Below, in pieces: positions 10,118 through 18,540 of a stretch of DNA of 31,086 bases. How positions within the stretch are numbered: the stretch's first letter is position 1; each line of letters begins with the position of its first letter. This DNA comes from Chara braunii (lineage: Eukaryota > Streptophyta > Charophyceae > Charales > Characeae): contig BFEA01000148.1 of NCBI GenBank assembly GCA_003427395.1, positions 946,734-977,819 of the forward strand, in the 5' to 3' direction. The notes beneath the pieces were generated by a model. That model was not told where the DNA came from. It worked only from the letters and a program-made list of their open reading frames with translations, and searched no databases. The position numbers and the translations under genes are program-made.

Positions 10118-10261
10118 GACTGATAATAGTCGAAATCTGAGAGATCAGGAAGAGTGAAAATGGAAGGGGCGCCTTTGTCTTTTGTTATGGATGAACGGCT
10201 GGGTGGGCTAGTGTTGCTTGGGGTCGCGAACCCCAACTCGAGTGCTAGACGCTAAGTCGGA

Positions 10262-10388
10262 TGTACGCATGGATGGTACATTACTGTGAGAAATAAAATG
10301 GATGGTACATTACTGTGAGAAATAGAATGGATGGTACATTACTGGGAGAAATGGGATGAATGGTACATTACTATGAGAAATGGAAGAG
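10262..10388 (+). repeat. 29-bp tandem repeat, about 4 copies
   Basis: The word atggtacattact recurs at 10273, 10302, 10331 and 10360, an exact 29-bp period. Each unit is followed by a gagaaat spacer. Copies differ by one to four bases. Confidence 0.9.
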
Positions 10389-10477
10389 AGAGAACAACAC
10401 GCAAAAAATGAGATGGCCACCTTCTAACGTCCAAGACAGAAATGAGATCCGTAACCTCGAGGGCCACCCCCTCGGGC

Positions 10478-10682
10478 ACTAACATTGAGAATGGAAAGGA
10501 ATGACCCTAATCAGGCTGTTCGACTTGAGAATGGAAAAAAATGGCCCTAACCAGACTGTTCGACTTGAGAATGGAAAGGAATGGCCCTAACCAGGCTGTT
10601 CGACTTGAGAATGGAAAATAATGGTCATAACCAGGCTGTTCGACTTGAGAATGGATAAGAACGACCCTAACCAGGTTGTTCG
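10478..10682 (+). repeat. 40-bp tandem repeat, about 5 copies
   Basis: gttcgacttgagaatgga recurs at 10518, 10558, 10598 and 10638, with a related end at 10678, an exact 40-bp period. The unit holds (a)tggccctaaccaggct. The first copy (from 10478) is diverged. Confidence 0.9.
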
Positions 10683-10743
10683 GGAATGACCCCTGACAAG
10701 GGTCATTCCTTTTGAAATAGGCACTGGGGTCCCCTGCATATTG

Positions 10744-10796
10744 GATTGAGAAAGGTTGATTGAAAAAGGTTGATTGAGAAAGATTGATTGAGAATG
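10744..10796 (+). repeat. 14-bp tandem repeat, nearly 4 copies
   Basis: gattgagaaaggtt repeated with a 14-bp period, one or two changes per copy, directly before the 55-bp array. Confidence 0.85.
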
Positions 10797-10804
10797 AGCT
10801 GGGA

Positions 10805-11250
10805 TGAGAGAAATGGAAAAGGCCGGTGGGTCGGTCATTGAAATAGCCAATGGGATGAATGAGAGAAATGGAAAAGGCCGATGAGTCGGTCAATGAGATA
10901 GCCAAAGGATGGATGAGAGAAATGGAAAAGGCCGGTGGGACGGTCATTGAAATAGCCAATAGGATGAATGAGAGAGATGGAAAAGGTCGGCGGGTCGGTC
11001 ATTGAAATAGTCAATGGGATGAATGAGAGAGATGGAAAAGGCCAATGGGTCGGTAATTGAAATAGTCAAAGGATGAATGAGATAAATGGAAAAGGCCGGT
11101 GGGTCGGTCATTGAAATAGCCAAAGGATGGATGAGAGAGGTGGAAAAGGCCGGTGGGTTGGTCGTTGAAATAGCCAATAAGATGAATGGAGGAAGTGGAA
11201 AAGGCCGGTGGGTCGGCCGCTGAAATTGCCAAGGGGGCGGAAGAAAGAGG
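10805..11250 (+). repeat. 55-bp tandem repeat, about 8 copies
   Basis: ggaaaaggc-type words recur at 10815, 10870, 10924, 10979, 11034, 11088, 11142 and 11197, spacing 54-55 bp. The unit contains gagagaaatggaaaaggccg, ggtcggtcattgaaatagcc and a ggatgaat end. Open frames on the minus strand here (repeating PPAFSISLIHP) are translations of the repeat and not genes. Confidence 0.92.
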
Positions 11251-12479
11251 TGAATGAGAAGGACAGGATAAAGAAGGCGGAGCCTTAAAGCCGAGAAGGG
11301 CAGGGATTGTTGGGACGGTCACAGAGATTGGGTGTTGAGGAATGAGCAAATTGAGGATTGAGTGAGCGGAGGGGTCAGTCTTGAGAAATGGCTATTGAGA
11401 GAATGACCGCCAGACCGGCCAAGGGGGTGGCCTTGTTGATAAGAAGCTGTCAGATCAGCCATGAGAATCAACCTTGGAAATAGCATTGGATTGAATGATT
11501 GAGGATTGAATATTGCATTGCATAGGCAGGGGACCCTAAGCAACTTGAAATGGACTTGGAAATATCATTGAAATGAATTTTCTCTTTTTCTAGTCTTTGG
11601 CCTCAGCAGGAGGGGGATACCGGTGCTCGCACCGCGACCCCAAGACCTCTATCCCTGTAAGGGAAAAAGTCTCAGCGCGACCTGTTCCTCTTGTAAGGGG
11701 ATGAGGGTTAAAGGACCAAGGCACCTACCACTTGGATCGGTGCGGGGCGTCCGGAACTGACCCCGACAACGAGCTCTAGTCGGGAAGTTCAAGTTCCGCC
11801 TCGTGTTGAACGCCTAAGCGTCAAAGGGTGAGGGAACCAAATGGGCGAGAGAGCCATTCTTTTTTTCTAGTCTCTTTTGTTCTCCCCAACCACACGCCAT
11901 GTCGTTGAGGGGCGCCATGACCGATGGAATGGACCACGGCGGCTCGCGTTAAGTTGAGCAGCACTTTCCAGAGGGAGGAGTTGAGCGTGGTATCGAGTGG
12001 AAGCCACAACCACCACGGGGCATTGACACCGCCCCGCCGGAGCATTACAACCGCTTCGGGACTAATTGCGAGGTCTTCGTAATTGCACTTGTGGACTAAT
12101 TGAAAGCCCCAACTCTCTTGAAAGGAAGAGGTCGGATCCAGAAAATTACCACTCGGGAGAAACGGTTCGTGAGGAAGTTCTTACGACAAGACGGGGTCCT
12201 GGGAGGCTTGAACTGGACCTGCCTTCCAGATGTGAGGAGGTACCTCAGTAATGACGCCCGTCTCGTAAGCGGCAAAAGGTCGGACAGAGTAAGGGGATGA
12301 GGTGAGTTATCAGCAGGGAGAGGACTGATCACCCTTCCTTTTTGGGGCTGATGGGCCGACATCCGCCTATTCGTTGGTGGACCAAAGGTTGCGTACCTCC
12401 AAGTGAGAACTAGTCGTGTGATGGGGACATCGCATTTTGAGTGGGGGGAAGATGTGCCATCTGCCAACGAAAAAGAAAA
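11251..12479 (+). other. Unique-looking DNA without a recognised gene
   Basis: About 1.2 kb between two minisatellite arrays. The first 300 bp resembles decayed 55-bp-array flank (ttgagaatg words). From 11590 the composition becomes GC-richer. A 66-codon stretch at 12100-12300 (without ATG) is open but has no recognisable motif. No RNA gene or LTR end could be supported. Confidence 0.3.
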
Positions 12480-12930
12480 ATGGTTGTGTAATTGACTTTG
12501 CGCAGGCTTGAGAAGAGGCCTGGCAAGATGTCCAGAAGAGAAACGGATGAATAATTAACGTTGCATGAGCTTGGGGAAAAGCCAAGCAAGATGTCCNGAG
12601 CTTGGGGAAAAGCCAAGCAAGATGTCCGGAGGAGAAGAATGGATGAATAATTGACTTTGTGCAGGCTTGAGAAGAGGCCTGGCAAGATGTCCGGAAGAGG
12701 AATGAATAAGTAATTAACGTTGCATGAGCTTGAGAAAAGGTCTGGCAAGACGTCCAGAAGAGAAGAATGGATGAGTAATTGACGTTGCGCAGGCTTGAGA
12801 AAAGGCCTGACAAGAATTTCATAAGAGAAACGGGTGAGAAATTGACGTTGCATGAGCTTGAGAAAAGGCCTGGCGAGCGAGTTGTGTGATTGATTTAGCA
12901 TAAGCTTGAAAATAGACCGAGCAAGACGTC
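12480..12930 (+). repeat. 64-bp tandem repeat, about 7 copies, with an N join
   Basis: caggcttgagaaaaggcctg or tgagcttgagaaaagg words alternate about every 63-64 bp, each followed by gcaagatgtcc(g/a)gaagag and aatgg...taattgacgttgc. An N at 12597 is flanked on both sides by the same 30 bases, so this part of the array may be mis-joined and the copy number is not reliable. Confidence 0.88.
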
Positions 12931-13385
12931 TGGAAAAGAAAAAAACGCATATGATATGATGGACTATGTATGGACCTGAGAGAAAGATTGGCAGGCTGGG
13001 AAACAGATGAGTATTTGGAAAAACGTCTCACAAGATGTCTGAAAGAGAGATGCACAAGGGATGAACTGGGCAACATGCATGAAAAAGTTAAAAATAAGTA
13101 AGGAACAAGAAAGAACAAAGAGTGATATGAATGCAAAATTGGTAGGACTTGAGGAGAGTCGGGCGAAAGGACCCGGGGGAGATGCATGTGGAGTTGGCAA
13201 GGCCTGAGCGTCGGGGAACGGTAAAGGGAAAACATGGAGTGCACGGGCCGAAAAGTAGATTATTTTTTATAAGAGTAATGAATGAGGTGAGACCAAAATG
13301 GTTTCTACTCGAGAATGCTTTCTCGATGAAATGGAAAGACAAATTTGAGATTACGAAGCACGTAAGGGGAGTTGACTCTCCCACT
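12931..13385 (+). other. Decayed flank of the 64-bp array, no gene
   Basis: Purine-rich DNA with degenerate pieces of the array words (gaaagattggcaggct, caagatgtctgaaagag) as far as about 13060, then unique DNA. No coding or RNA feature recognised. Confidence 0.35.
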
Positions 13386-13570
13386 TGCTCCTACTAGTAC
13401 ATGCACTAGTGGTGCTAATATTTTCCACCGTCTAGATCCTCGATCTCAACGGTGCCGCTTGCTTGCACAATTATTCCTTGTGTTTGCTCAGGGTTCCCTT
13501 GGGACATTCCAAGTCCCCGCCATTTTCCTACACGGTAGCTCCATTTCTTTGTCCCGCCGGCGGTCCCGCC
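13386..13570 (+). repeat. Dispersed double-hairpin repeat, copy 1
   Basis: Shares with 14828-15060 the order CTAGTACxTGCACTAGTGG, GTGCTAATATT, CGTCxAGAT...ATCTxxACGGTGC, a TTGCA/T-rich stretch, CTTGGG...GTCCCCGCCA and GC-rich cccg/gtcggcgg ends. In this copy the first hairpin (CTACTAGT-6-ACTAGTGG) is intact apart from a G-T pair, and the second has decayed. Confidence 0.7.
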
Positions 13571-13834
13571 GACGGGCGTCCCGTTTTCCGATTTTTATTA
13601 TTTGGACTCATTTGGTCCCCGACAACATCCCGGACGGCGTCCCGTTTTTATTTCTTTGGGGCCCATTGCCCTTGGTGGTCCCATCATTCCTATATGTGTG
13701 CCAATTTTTCTAGACCGCGAGATCTCATCTCACAGTTGCCGTTTACCGTCTTAACTTGCCCCTTGCCGAAATTGCCCCTTTCTAGCCTTTCCGAGCTTGC
13801 CGTAGCCCATTTCCCCTTGGCCTTGGCATCCTCA

Positions 13835-13860
13835 TGCAGTCCGTAATTCTTCGGACTGCA
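13835..13860. repeat. Stem-loop TGCAGTCCG-8-CGGACTGCA, copy a
   Basis: Perfect 9-bp inverted repeat (13835-13843 and 13852-13860) with an 8-nt loop taattctt. Confidence 0.9.
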
Positions 13861-13935
13861 GTCATGGTTGTTTTTCACACCCACAGCCCCACAACTTGCC
13901 CCATGTTAAAAGGAAATGAAGCGTTAAATTTTTTA

Positions 13936-14028
13936 GTGCATCCGGACTCAATATTGGTTTTGGATGCACCTAGATCATGTGTTTTTTCTCCCCCATGCAG
14001 TCCGTTGTAACTCGGACTGCAATGGGGG
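13936..14028. repeat. Paired stem-loops: GTGCATCC hairpin plus GCAGTCCG hairpin (unit 1)
   Basis: Hairpin A: GTGCATCC (13936-13943) pairs with GGATGCAC (13962-13969). Twenty bases on, hairpin B: CCCCCATGCAGTCCG (13990-14004) pairs with CGGACTGC-A-ATGGGGG (14013-14028), 15 bp with one bulged A on the 3' arm and an 8-nt loop (ttgtaact). The pair recurs about 162 bp downstream. Confidence 0.88.
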
Positions 14029-14097
14029 TTAATTCCTTAGCCCCAATGCCCCACGACTAGCCCCTACTCAAAACAAAAAGAAACGGCGAACTCCCAA

Positions 14098-14183
14098 GTA
14101 CATCCGACCTTGATTTTGGCTCCGGATGCACCTAAAACATGTGTTTCTCCTCATGCATGTACTCCGTTTTATTCCGGTTGCAA
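14098..14183. repeat. Paired stem-loops, diverged tandem copy (unit 2)
   Basis: GTACATCC (14098-14105) with GGATGCAC (14124-14131), the same 18-nt spacing as in unit 1, then TGTACTCCG (14158-14166), 8-nt loop ttttattc, and CGGTTGCAA (14175-14183), a decayed version of hairpin B. It supports a 162-164 bp duplication of the two-hairpin unit. Confidence 0.75.
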
Positions 14184-14188
14184 GAGGC

Positions 14189-14233
14189 CTTGATTTTCTT
14201 TGATTTCTCCGCAAAAATCAAAGAAAATCCAAG
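14189..14233. repeat. Long stem-loop, 18 bp, 8-nt loop, one bulge
   Basis: CTT-GATTTTCTTTGATTT (14189-14206) pairs with AAATCAAAGAAAATC-(C)-AAG (14215-14233). Fifteen pairs are perfect, then one bulged C on the 3' arm and three more pairs. Loop ctccgcaa is 8 nt. AT-rich stem unrelated in sequence to its neighbours. Confidence 0.9.
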
Positions 14234-14311
14234 TACTTTGTAACCGCCATATTCCAGAATGAATCTGGTCGCGGATGAATCTCCCCAAGTAACCGTTTTT
14301 TATCGTTAAGG

Positions 14312-14313
<2 letters not shown>

Positions 14314-14358
<45 letters not shown>
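14314..14358 (+). repeat. T45 homopolymer
   Basis: Forty-five T in a row. It could be the poly(A) tail of a minus-strand retroposon, but the DNA to its right (the 5' side on the minus strand) shows no SINE or LINE signature, so it is called only as a homopolymer. Confidence 0.95.
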
Positions 14359-14375
14359 CTCCTCCTTTCTTGGAT

Positions 14376-14415
14376 AGTAGGGACCTGCCATTCCCTACCT
14401 ATGGCAGTCCCTACT
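14376..14415. repeat. Stem-loop, 15 bp, 9-nt loop, one bulge
   Basis: AGTAGGGAC-(C)-TGCCAT pairs with ATGGCA-GTCCCTACT: 15 perfect pairs, one bulged C on the 5' arm, loop tccctacct. The words agtagggac and ggacctgc return in the hairpin at 16178. Confidence 0.9.
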
Positions 14416-14571
14416 GACGGCAAACTCACTCACTCCTTCTCACTCTTTTTGTCTTATTCTCCCTCATTTTTTTTTTTTTTTCTCTTTTTTCTAGCATGTC
14501 AAGTGTCAAGTGGACGTTAAGGCCCTTTTCTAGCCTCTTCCTCTTGGTTTTGGCCCTCCCTATGCCCAAGG

Positions 14572-14624
14572 TGCAGTCCGTTATTTTTCGGACTGCAATA
14601 ATGGTCTTCCCATGCCCATGGGAA
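14572..14624. repeat. Stem-loop TGCAGTCCG-8-CGGACTGCA, copy c, plus a small hairpin
   Basis: 14572-14580 and 14589-14597 form a perfect 9-bp stem with 8-nt loop ttattttt. Ten bases on, TTCCCAT-gccc-ATGGGAA (14607-14624) is a second perfect stem of 7 bp. Confidence 0.9.
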
Positions 14625-14740
14625 CCTCCTTTTACTCCTACATTTCTCCCACAATAGTCCCTCCAACTCCGATTTTCTCCCGAAGGCCCGAAGGGCTATT
14701 TTTCACATGGGGTCTTATTTGACTCTATTTTCTTGAGGGA

Positions 14741-14766
14741 GGCTGATCCGAGATTTTTCGGATTGC
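14741..14766. repeat. Small stem-loop ATCCG-8-CGGAT
   Basis: ATCCG (14746-14750), loop agattttt, CGGAT (14759-14763). The stem can be extended by GC(T)G with TGC, which bulges one T on the 5' arm. Weak alone; listed because it repeats the geometry of its neighbours. Confidence 0.55.
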
Positions 14767-14827
14767 TCCCATGCCTCCCACTTCAGTTTTCTTTACTTTT
14801 CCTTTTCCTTTTGGCCTTTCCGTTTGT

Positions 14828-15060
14828 CACCACTAGTACTTGCACTAGTGGTGCTAATATTCTTGGTCGTCAAGATGTCGATCTTGACGGTGCACCTTGC
14901 ATTTATTATTTTCCCCTCATGCGGTGCCGCCGTTTCTTCTTGGGCTTTTCACATGTCCCCGCCACTTGTCTCGTTGGTGGTCCCCGATACTTAGTCCCGT
15001 CAGTGGTTCCCGACACTTAGTCCCGTCGGCGGTCCCCGACACTTAGTCCCATCGGCGGCT
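14828..15060 (+). repeat. Dispersed double-hairpin repeat, copy 2, with 26-bp tandem repeat
   Basis: CACCACTAGT (14828-14837) pairs perfectly with ACTAGTGGTG (14844-14853), loop acttgc. CGTCAAGAT-gtcg-ATCTTGACG follows at about 14868-14889. The copy at 13386-13570 has the same order. It ends in three 26-bp tandem units (14979, 15005, 15031) reading ggtccccgacacttagtcccgtcggc with few changes. Confidence 0.8.
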
Positions 15061-15757
15061 GCTGAGAGATTTCGCCCCGGACGCAATTATTTTTACTTAG
15101 TCTCACGTGGCCCCGGGTGCCTTTCCCCGAGGTGTCCCATGCCTCTTGGGCGTCTTGTCGTCCCATAGCGACCTCTCTCTTTAGTCTTTCCTTGCGCCTT
15201 GTGAGTGCCGATTTTTTTGGTCGTGGGCCTCCGCTCCGAGGCTCCCGTCGGTGACCTCCATGTTGGCCCCTCATTTTCTGATTTCCCGCGGCCTCTGGCC
15301 GCCCATCCCTCGACTTCCTGATTCTTTTATTGTTGTCGCGCTGCAATTGCTAGTTCAAAGGGCCCTTTGGCCTTAGTCTTGTTGCATTCCGATGACTCAC
15401 CTTACCTCCTGCTATGTTCTATGTGCCCCTGTTCTTGCGCTTGCTTGCTTGTCGTCGCTAGTTCTTTCCTCCTGTTGTTCTCTCCTCAGGGCATCACTCC
15501 CTTCTGCGGCCTAATCCTTTGTCTTTTTTCTCTCCTGCTTCCTCATTCCAGATTTCTCCGTTGTGCACAACTTGTCTGTATCCAATCTCTCGAGGATGAC
15601 AATTTGTTGTCATAACACAACTGGTTTTCTCATTCTATGCCTTGACTTTGTTGATAACAAATTATAGGCAAGTTCTTCGGATGCAACTCAATGTTAGGCA
15701 TTTGCTCCGAAAGGGAGATGTTTGTCTAGTACAGCTGTCGCCTTTGCTGTGGTGATA
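15061..15757 (+). other. No gene or RNA recognised
   Basis: About 700 bp of pyrimidine-rich DNA. Short open stretches on both strands show no protein motif. Weak inverted repeats are present, none above about 6 clean pairs. Confidence 0.3.
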
Positions 15758-15846
15758 CCCACTTCGAATCAGTGGGCCCAGAGAAAGAAAAATGGAATAA
15801 GGGTGTTGGGAAGGTTGCCCAGCAGTCCGGGATATCTCGGACTAGC
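15758..15846. repeat. Two stem-loops including a GCAGTCCG hairpin (copy d)
   Basis: CCCACT-7-AGTGGG at 15758-15776. GCAGTCCG (15822-15829), 8-nt loop ggatatct, CGGACT-(A)-GC (15838-15846): 8 pairs with one bulged A on the 3' arm. It shares the AGTCCG core with the copies at 13.8-14.6 kb. Confidence 0.8.
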
Positions 15847-16177
15847 AAGGCATAAGAAAATAGAGCCTTGAGAGACTCAACATGAGAAAAAGGCTGCCCT
15901 TAGAAAATCGGAGCAGAAGGGGCTCAAAATTGGGCAAACGGGAGCAAAATGGAGCCCCCTAGGAGCATGGGGGTGCCATTATTGGAATCCGAGATGTAAC
16001 GGCCATATAACAGTCATGAACCTGGCCTTGAATGAGGCCTTAGGACCTAATAAGAGGGTGCACAACAGTTTGACACCTGTCACAACAGAAATAAAAGAAA
16101 AAGAAAGGAAAATGAGAGAAAAAGTAGGGAGAATGAGACAAAAGGGAGAAAAGAGTGGAGGAGAGTGTGCCGGCCTA

Positions 16178-16258
16178 TTGGGACCTGCACAGTAGGGACT
16201 GGCAGGTCCCAACAGTGACCTCATCCCTCCTAGAATGAGGGAGGGCAATCCGGATTGC
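16178..16258. repeat. Cluster of three stem-loops
   Basis: TTGGGACCTGC (16178-16188) pairs with GCAGGTCCCAA (16202-16212), 11 perfect pairs; bulging one A and pairing CA with TG leaves an 8-nt loop gtagggac. CCCTCC (16225-16230), loop tagaatga, GG-(G)-AGGG (16239-16245): 6 pairs, one bulge, 8-nt loop. GCAATCCGGATTGC at 16245-16258 is a 14-nt palindrome. Confidence 0.85.
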
Positions 16259-16352
16259 AGAGATATGACCCTCAATAAAATCTGAATTAAAAAACTGAAA
16301 ATGAGAGAAAATGCAAAAAGGAAGTGACCGGTTTTCTTTTGGGCAATGGATC

Positions 16353-16811
16353 TGAGATCAGATCTCATGGTAGAGAGGAACTAGCCATTTTTTGTGGGCC
16401 AGCTCAAAACGGCTAGCTCCGGAGTGAGGTGGCAGCCCAAAATGGAAAGAAACAAAAGAGGAAAAATGACAAAACAGTGCATTTGGCCCAAAAAGAAAGT
16501 CAGATGCACCAAAAATAGAAAAACTGAACCTAGGGGCTCAAAATTGAAGCAAGGGCTACTAGGGGGTAGCTCGGATTATTGTTGGCCTTGGATCCAAGGC
16601 TGAAAACGTGCCGCCATATGAAAAAATGCTCCGGCCTACTCAAAAGAGGCCGAAACTTGAAAAAATTGAGAAAAAGGCCCACAAGGTCTTTTTCTTTCAA
16701 GTATTGCTGCCCCTTGGGCATTAGGACCCTAAGGGGCAGCATTTGAGCAAGGAAAAAGAGGCCGGGGTAGGCCAAAAGGCAGTCCGAGTTGGTACCAACC
16801 ACTTGGACTGC
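16353..16811. repeat. Further palindromes and stem-loops
   Basis: TGAGATC-A-GATCTCA (16353-16367). CTAGCC(a)TTTT with AAAA(c)GGCTAG (16381-16416). GCCTTGGATCCAAGGC (16585-16600), a 16-nt perfect palindrome. TGCTGCCCCTTGGG (16705-16718), loop cattagga, CCC-(T)-AAGGGGCAGCA (16727-16741): 14 pairs, one bulged T on the 3' arm, 8-nt loop. GCAGTCC (16779) with GGACTGC (16805-16811) around an imperfect inner palindrome. Confidence 0.85.
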
Positions 16812-16968
16812 ATGTACTTGGCCAAAATGAGGCTCAGGTACCTCCAGGAGAGCCTAGTGAGAAAATTTTGCCTTGGGGGTACCTCGGTTCACCTCAAGGC
16901 TCATGGGGAGGCTCATGGGCTGGCCGGACAACTGGTTTCAGCCTACATAAGTTGAGGATGCAGTCCGC

Positions 16969-16993
16969 CACTCTCACATTTGCATGAGGAGTG
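16969..16993. repeat. Stem-loop, 8 bp, 8-nt loop, one bulge
   Basis: CACTCTCA (16969-16976), loop catttgca, TGA-(G)-GAGTG (16985-16993). A lone TGCAGTCCG arm lies just upstream (16959-16967) without its partner. Confidence 0.7.
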
Positions 16994-17402
16994 CCCATGC
17001 TGCCAAAGTGAGTTCACAGGAGCACCTTTGTACTTGGAGTGAGAGGGGAGGAGTCCATGCTCGTGGGAGAGCTTAGAGAAGACTAAGAGGTAGTGGGGAG
17101 GACTCTAGAGGATAGTGATGGTGGGAGAGACACTTGCGAGGTGATCCGCCATATCCCTCCTGGGTGTAGGAAAGGAGGAGAGGCTAGAGGAGCCCCATTA
17201 GCCCTCCTAGAAGGGAGGACTCCATAGCCATAGCTGGGGGAGCTTGCCATAGCCTGCGAGAAAGCAAGGGAGGACGAGAGAAGGGCTTGGAGAGGAAGGA
17301 AGCCATAGCCAAGAGAGGATTGGGCAAGGAGAGGAAGCTTCATCAAGAGGACACTAACACCAAGGAATCAACAAGGTGAGAGGAAGGAAAATGCTTCTCC
17401 AC
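16994..17402 (+). other. Purine-rich spacer, no gene recognised
   Basis: About 400 bp of gga/gag-rich DNA with repeated ccatagcc and gagagg words. Antisense open frames here have only low-complexity translation. Confidence 0.3.
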
Positions 17403-17680
17403 CTTCTTCTTCTTCTTCTTCTTCTTCTTCTTCTTCTTCTTCTTCTTCTTCTTCTTCTTCTTCTTTCCCCCACTCCCTCCTTCTCCCTTCTCTTCTCTCC
17501 CCTCTTCATCTCCTCCTTCCTCCCCCTTACTTTCATTCTCTTTCCCTTCCTCCCCTTCCTCCCCTTCCTCTCCATCTCCATCTTCCTCATCTCTCTCCCC
17601 TTCTCCTCCATCTTCTCTTACTTCACCTTCTCCCTTCCATGGGCTACTCAAACTCTTCTCTTTCACTTATGCACTAGGAG
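17403..17680 (+). repeat. (CTT)n microsatellite followed by CT-rich tract
   Basis: About 20 CTT units (17403-17464) followed by some 200 bp of irregular pyrimidine-only DNA. Open frames of poly-Leu or poly-Lys/Glu through it are artefacts of the repeat. Confidence 0.95.
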
Positions 17681-17712
17681 GTAGTACTCCGATTCTTTCC
17701 TAGATGCTACTT

Positions 17713-18540
17713 GATGCAATCTTGGTGATCTCGGAGCTTCAAACTTGTGTTTTCCACACTTACACTAGTAGGTGGTACAACGCTTCACCCATGAGTGATC
17801 CATGATGCAATCTTGGTGATTTGGGAGCTCCAAACTTGTGTTTTCCACACTTACACTAGTAGGTAGTGTAACGCTTCACACATGGATGTTTCTTGATGCA
17901 ATCTTGGTGATTTGGGAGCTTCAAACTTGTGTTTTTCACACTCACACTAATAGGTAGTGTAGCGCTTCACCCATGGATGTTACTTGATGCAATATTGGTG
18001 ATTTGGGAACTTCAAACTTGTGATTTTCACTCTCACACTAGTAGGTAGTGTAGCGCTTCATACATGGATGCTCCTTGATGCAACCTTGGTGATTTGGGCT
18101 CTCTAAACTTGTGATTTTCACACTTACACTAGTAGGTAGTGTAGCGCTTCACCCATGAGTAATCCATATGCAATCTTGGTGATTTGGGTTTTCCAAACTT
18201 GTGATTTTCACACTCACACTAGTAGGTAGTGTAGCGCTTCACCCATGAGTGATCCATGATGCAATCTTGGTGATTTGGGTTTTCCAAACTTGTGATTTTC
18301 ACACTCACACTAGTAGGTAGTGTAGCGCTTCACCCATGAGTAATCCATATGCAATCTTGGTGATTTGGGTTTTTCAAACTTGTGATTTTCACACTCACAC
18401 TAGTAGGTAGTGTAGCGCTTCACCTATGAGTGATCCATGATGCAATCTTGGTGATTTGGGAGCTTCAAACTTGTGTTTTTCACACTCATACAAGTAGGTA
18501 GTATAACGCTTCAAACTTGTGTTTTTCACACTCATACAAG
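17713..18540 (+). repeat. 91-bp satellite array, 9 units
   Basis: gatgcaatcttggtgat recurs at 17713, 17804, 17895, 17986, 18077, 18167, 18258, 18348 and 18439, a 90-91 bp period. The unit reads on through tttggg, caaacttgtg, ttttcacactcacactagta, ggtagtgtagcgcttcaccc, atgagtgatccat. Copies are 85-95% alike by eye. Each contains an ACACT-agtaggt-AGTGT hairpin. The last copy is truncated near 18540. Confidence 0.95.

Noticed and set aside
10195-10260. tRNA-like GGGGT-CGCGA-ACCCC hairpin
   Set aside because: The stem resembles a T-arm in shape only; no acceptor stem, D-arm or anticodon arm could be folded around it.
10507-11349. Minus-strand frames with repeating AISMTDPPAFSISLIHP
   Set aside because: The protein repeat is a direct translation of the 55-bp DNA repeat, and two overlapping frames give similar products.
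1363-12330. LTRs flanking element 1
   Set aside because: Comparison by eye of 1363-2080 with 8407-12330 found no shared stretch long enough to call; a dot plot would settle it.
14314-14358. T45 as the poly(A) tail of a minus-strand LINE or SINE
   Set aside because: DNA to the right shows hairpins but no RT, endonuclease or Pol III box; no target-site duplication seen.
17376-17684. Open frames of poly-Leu, poly-Lys and poly-Arg
   Set aside because: They are translations of the CTT microsatellite and CT-rich tract in different frames and strands.
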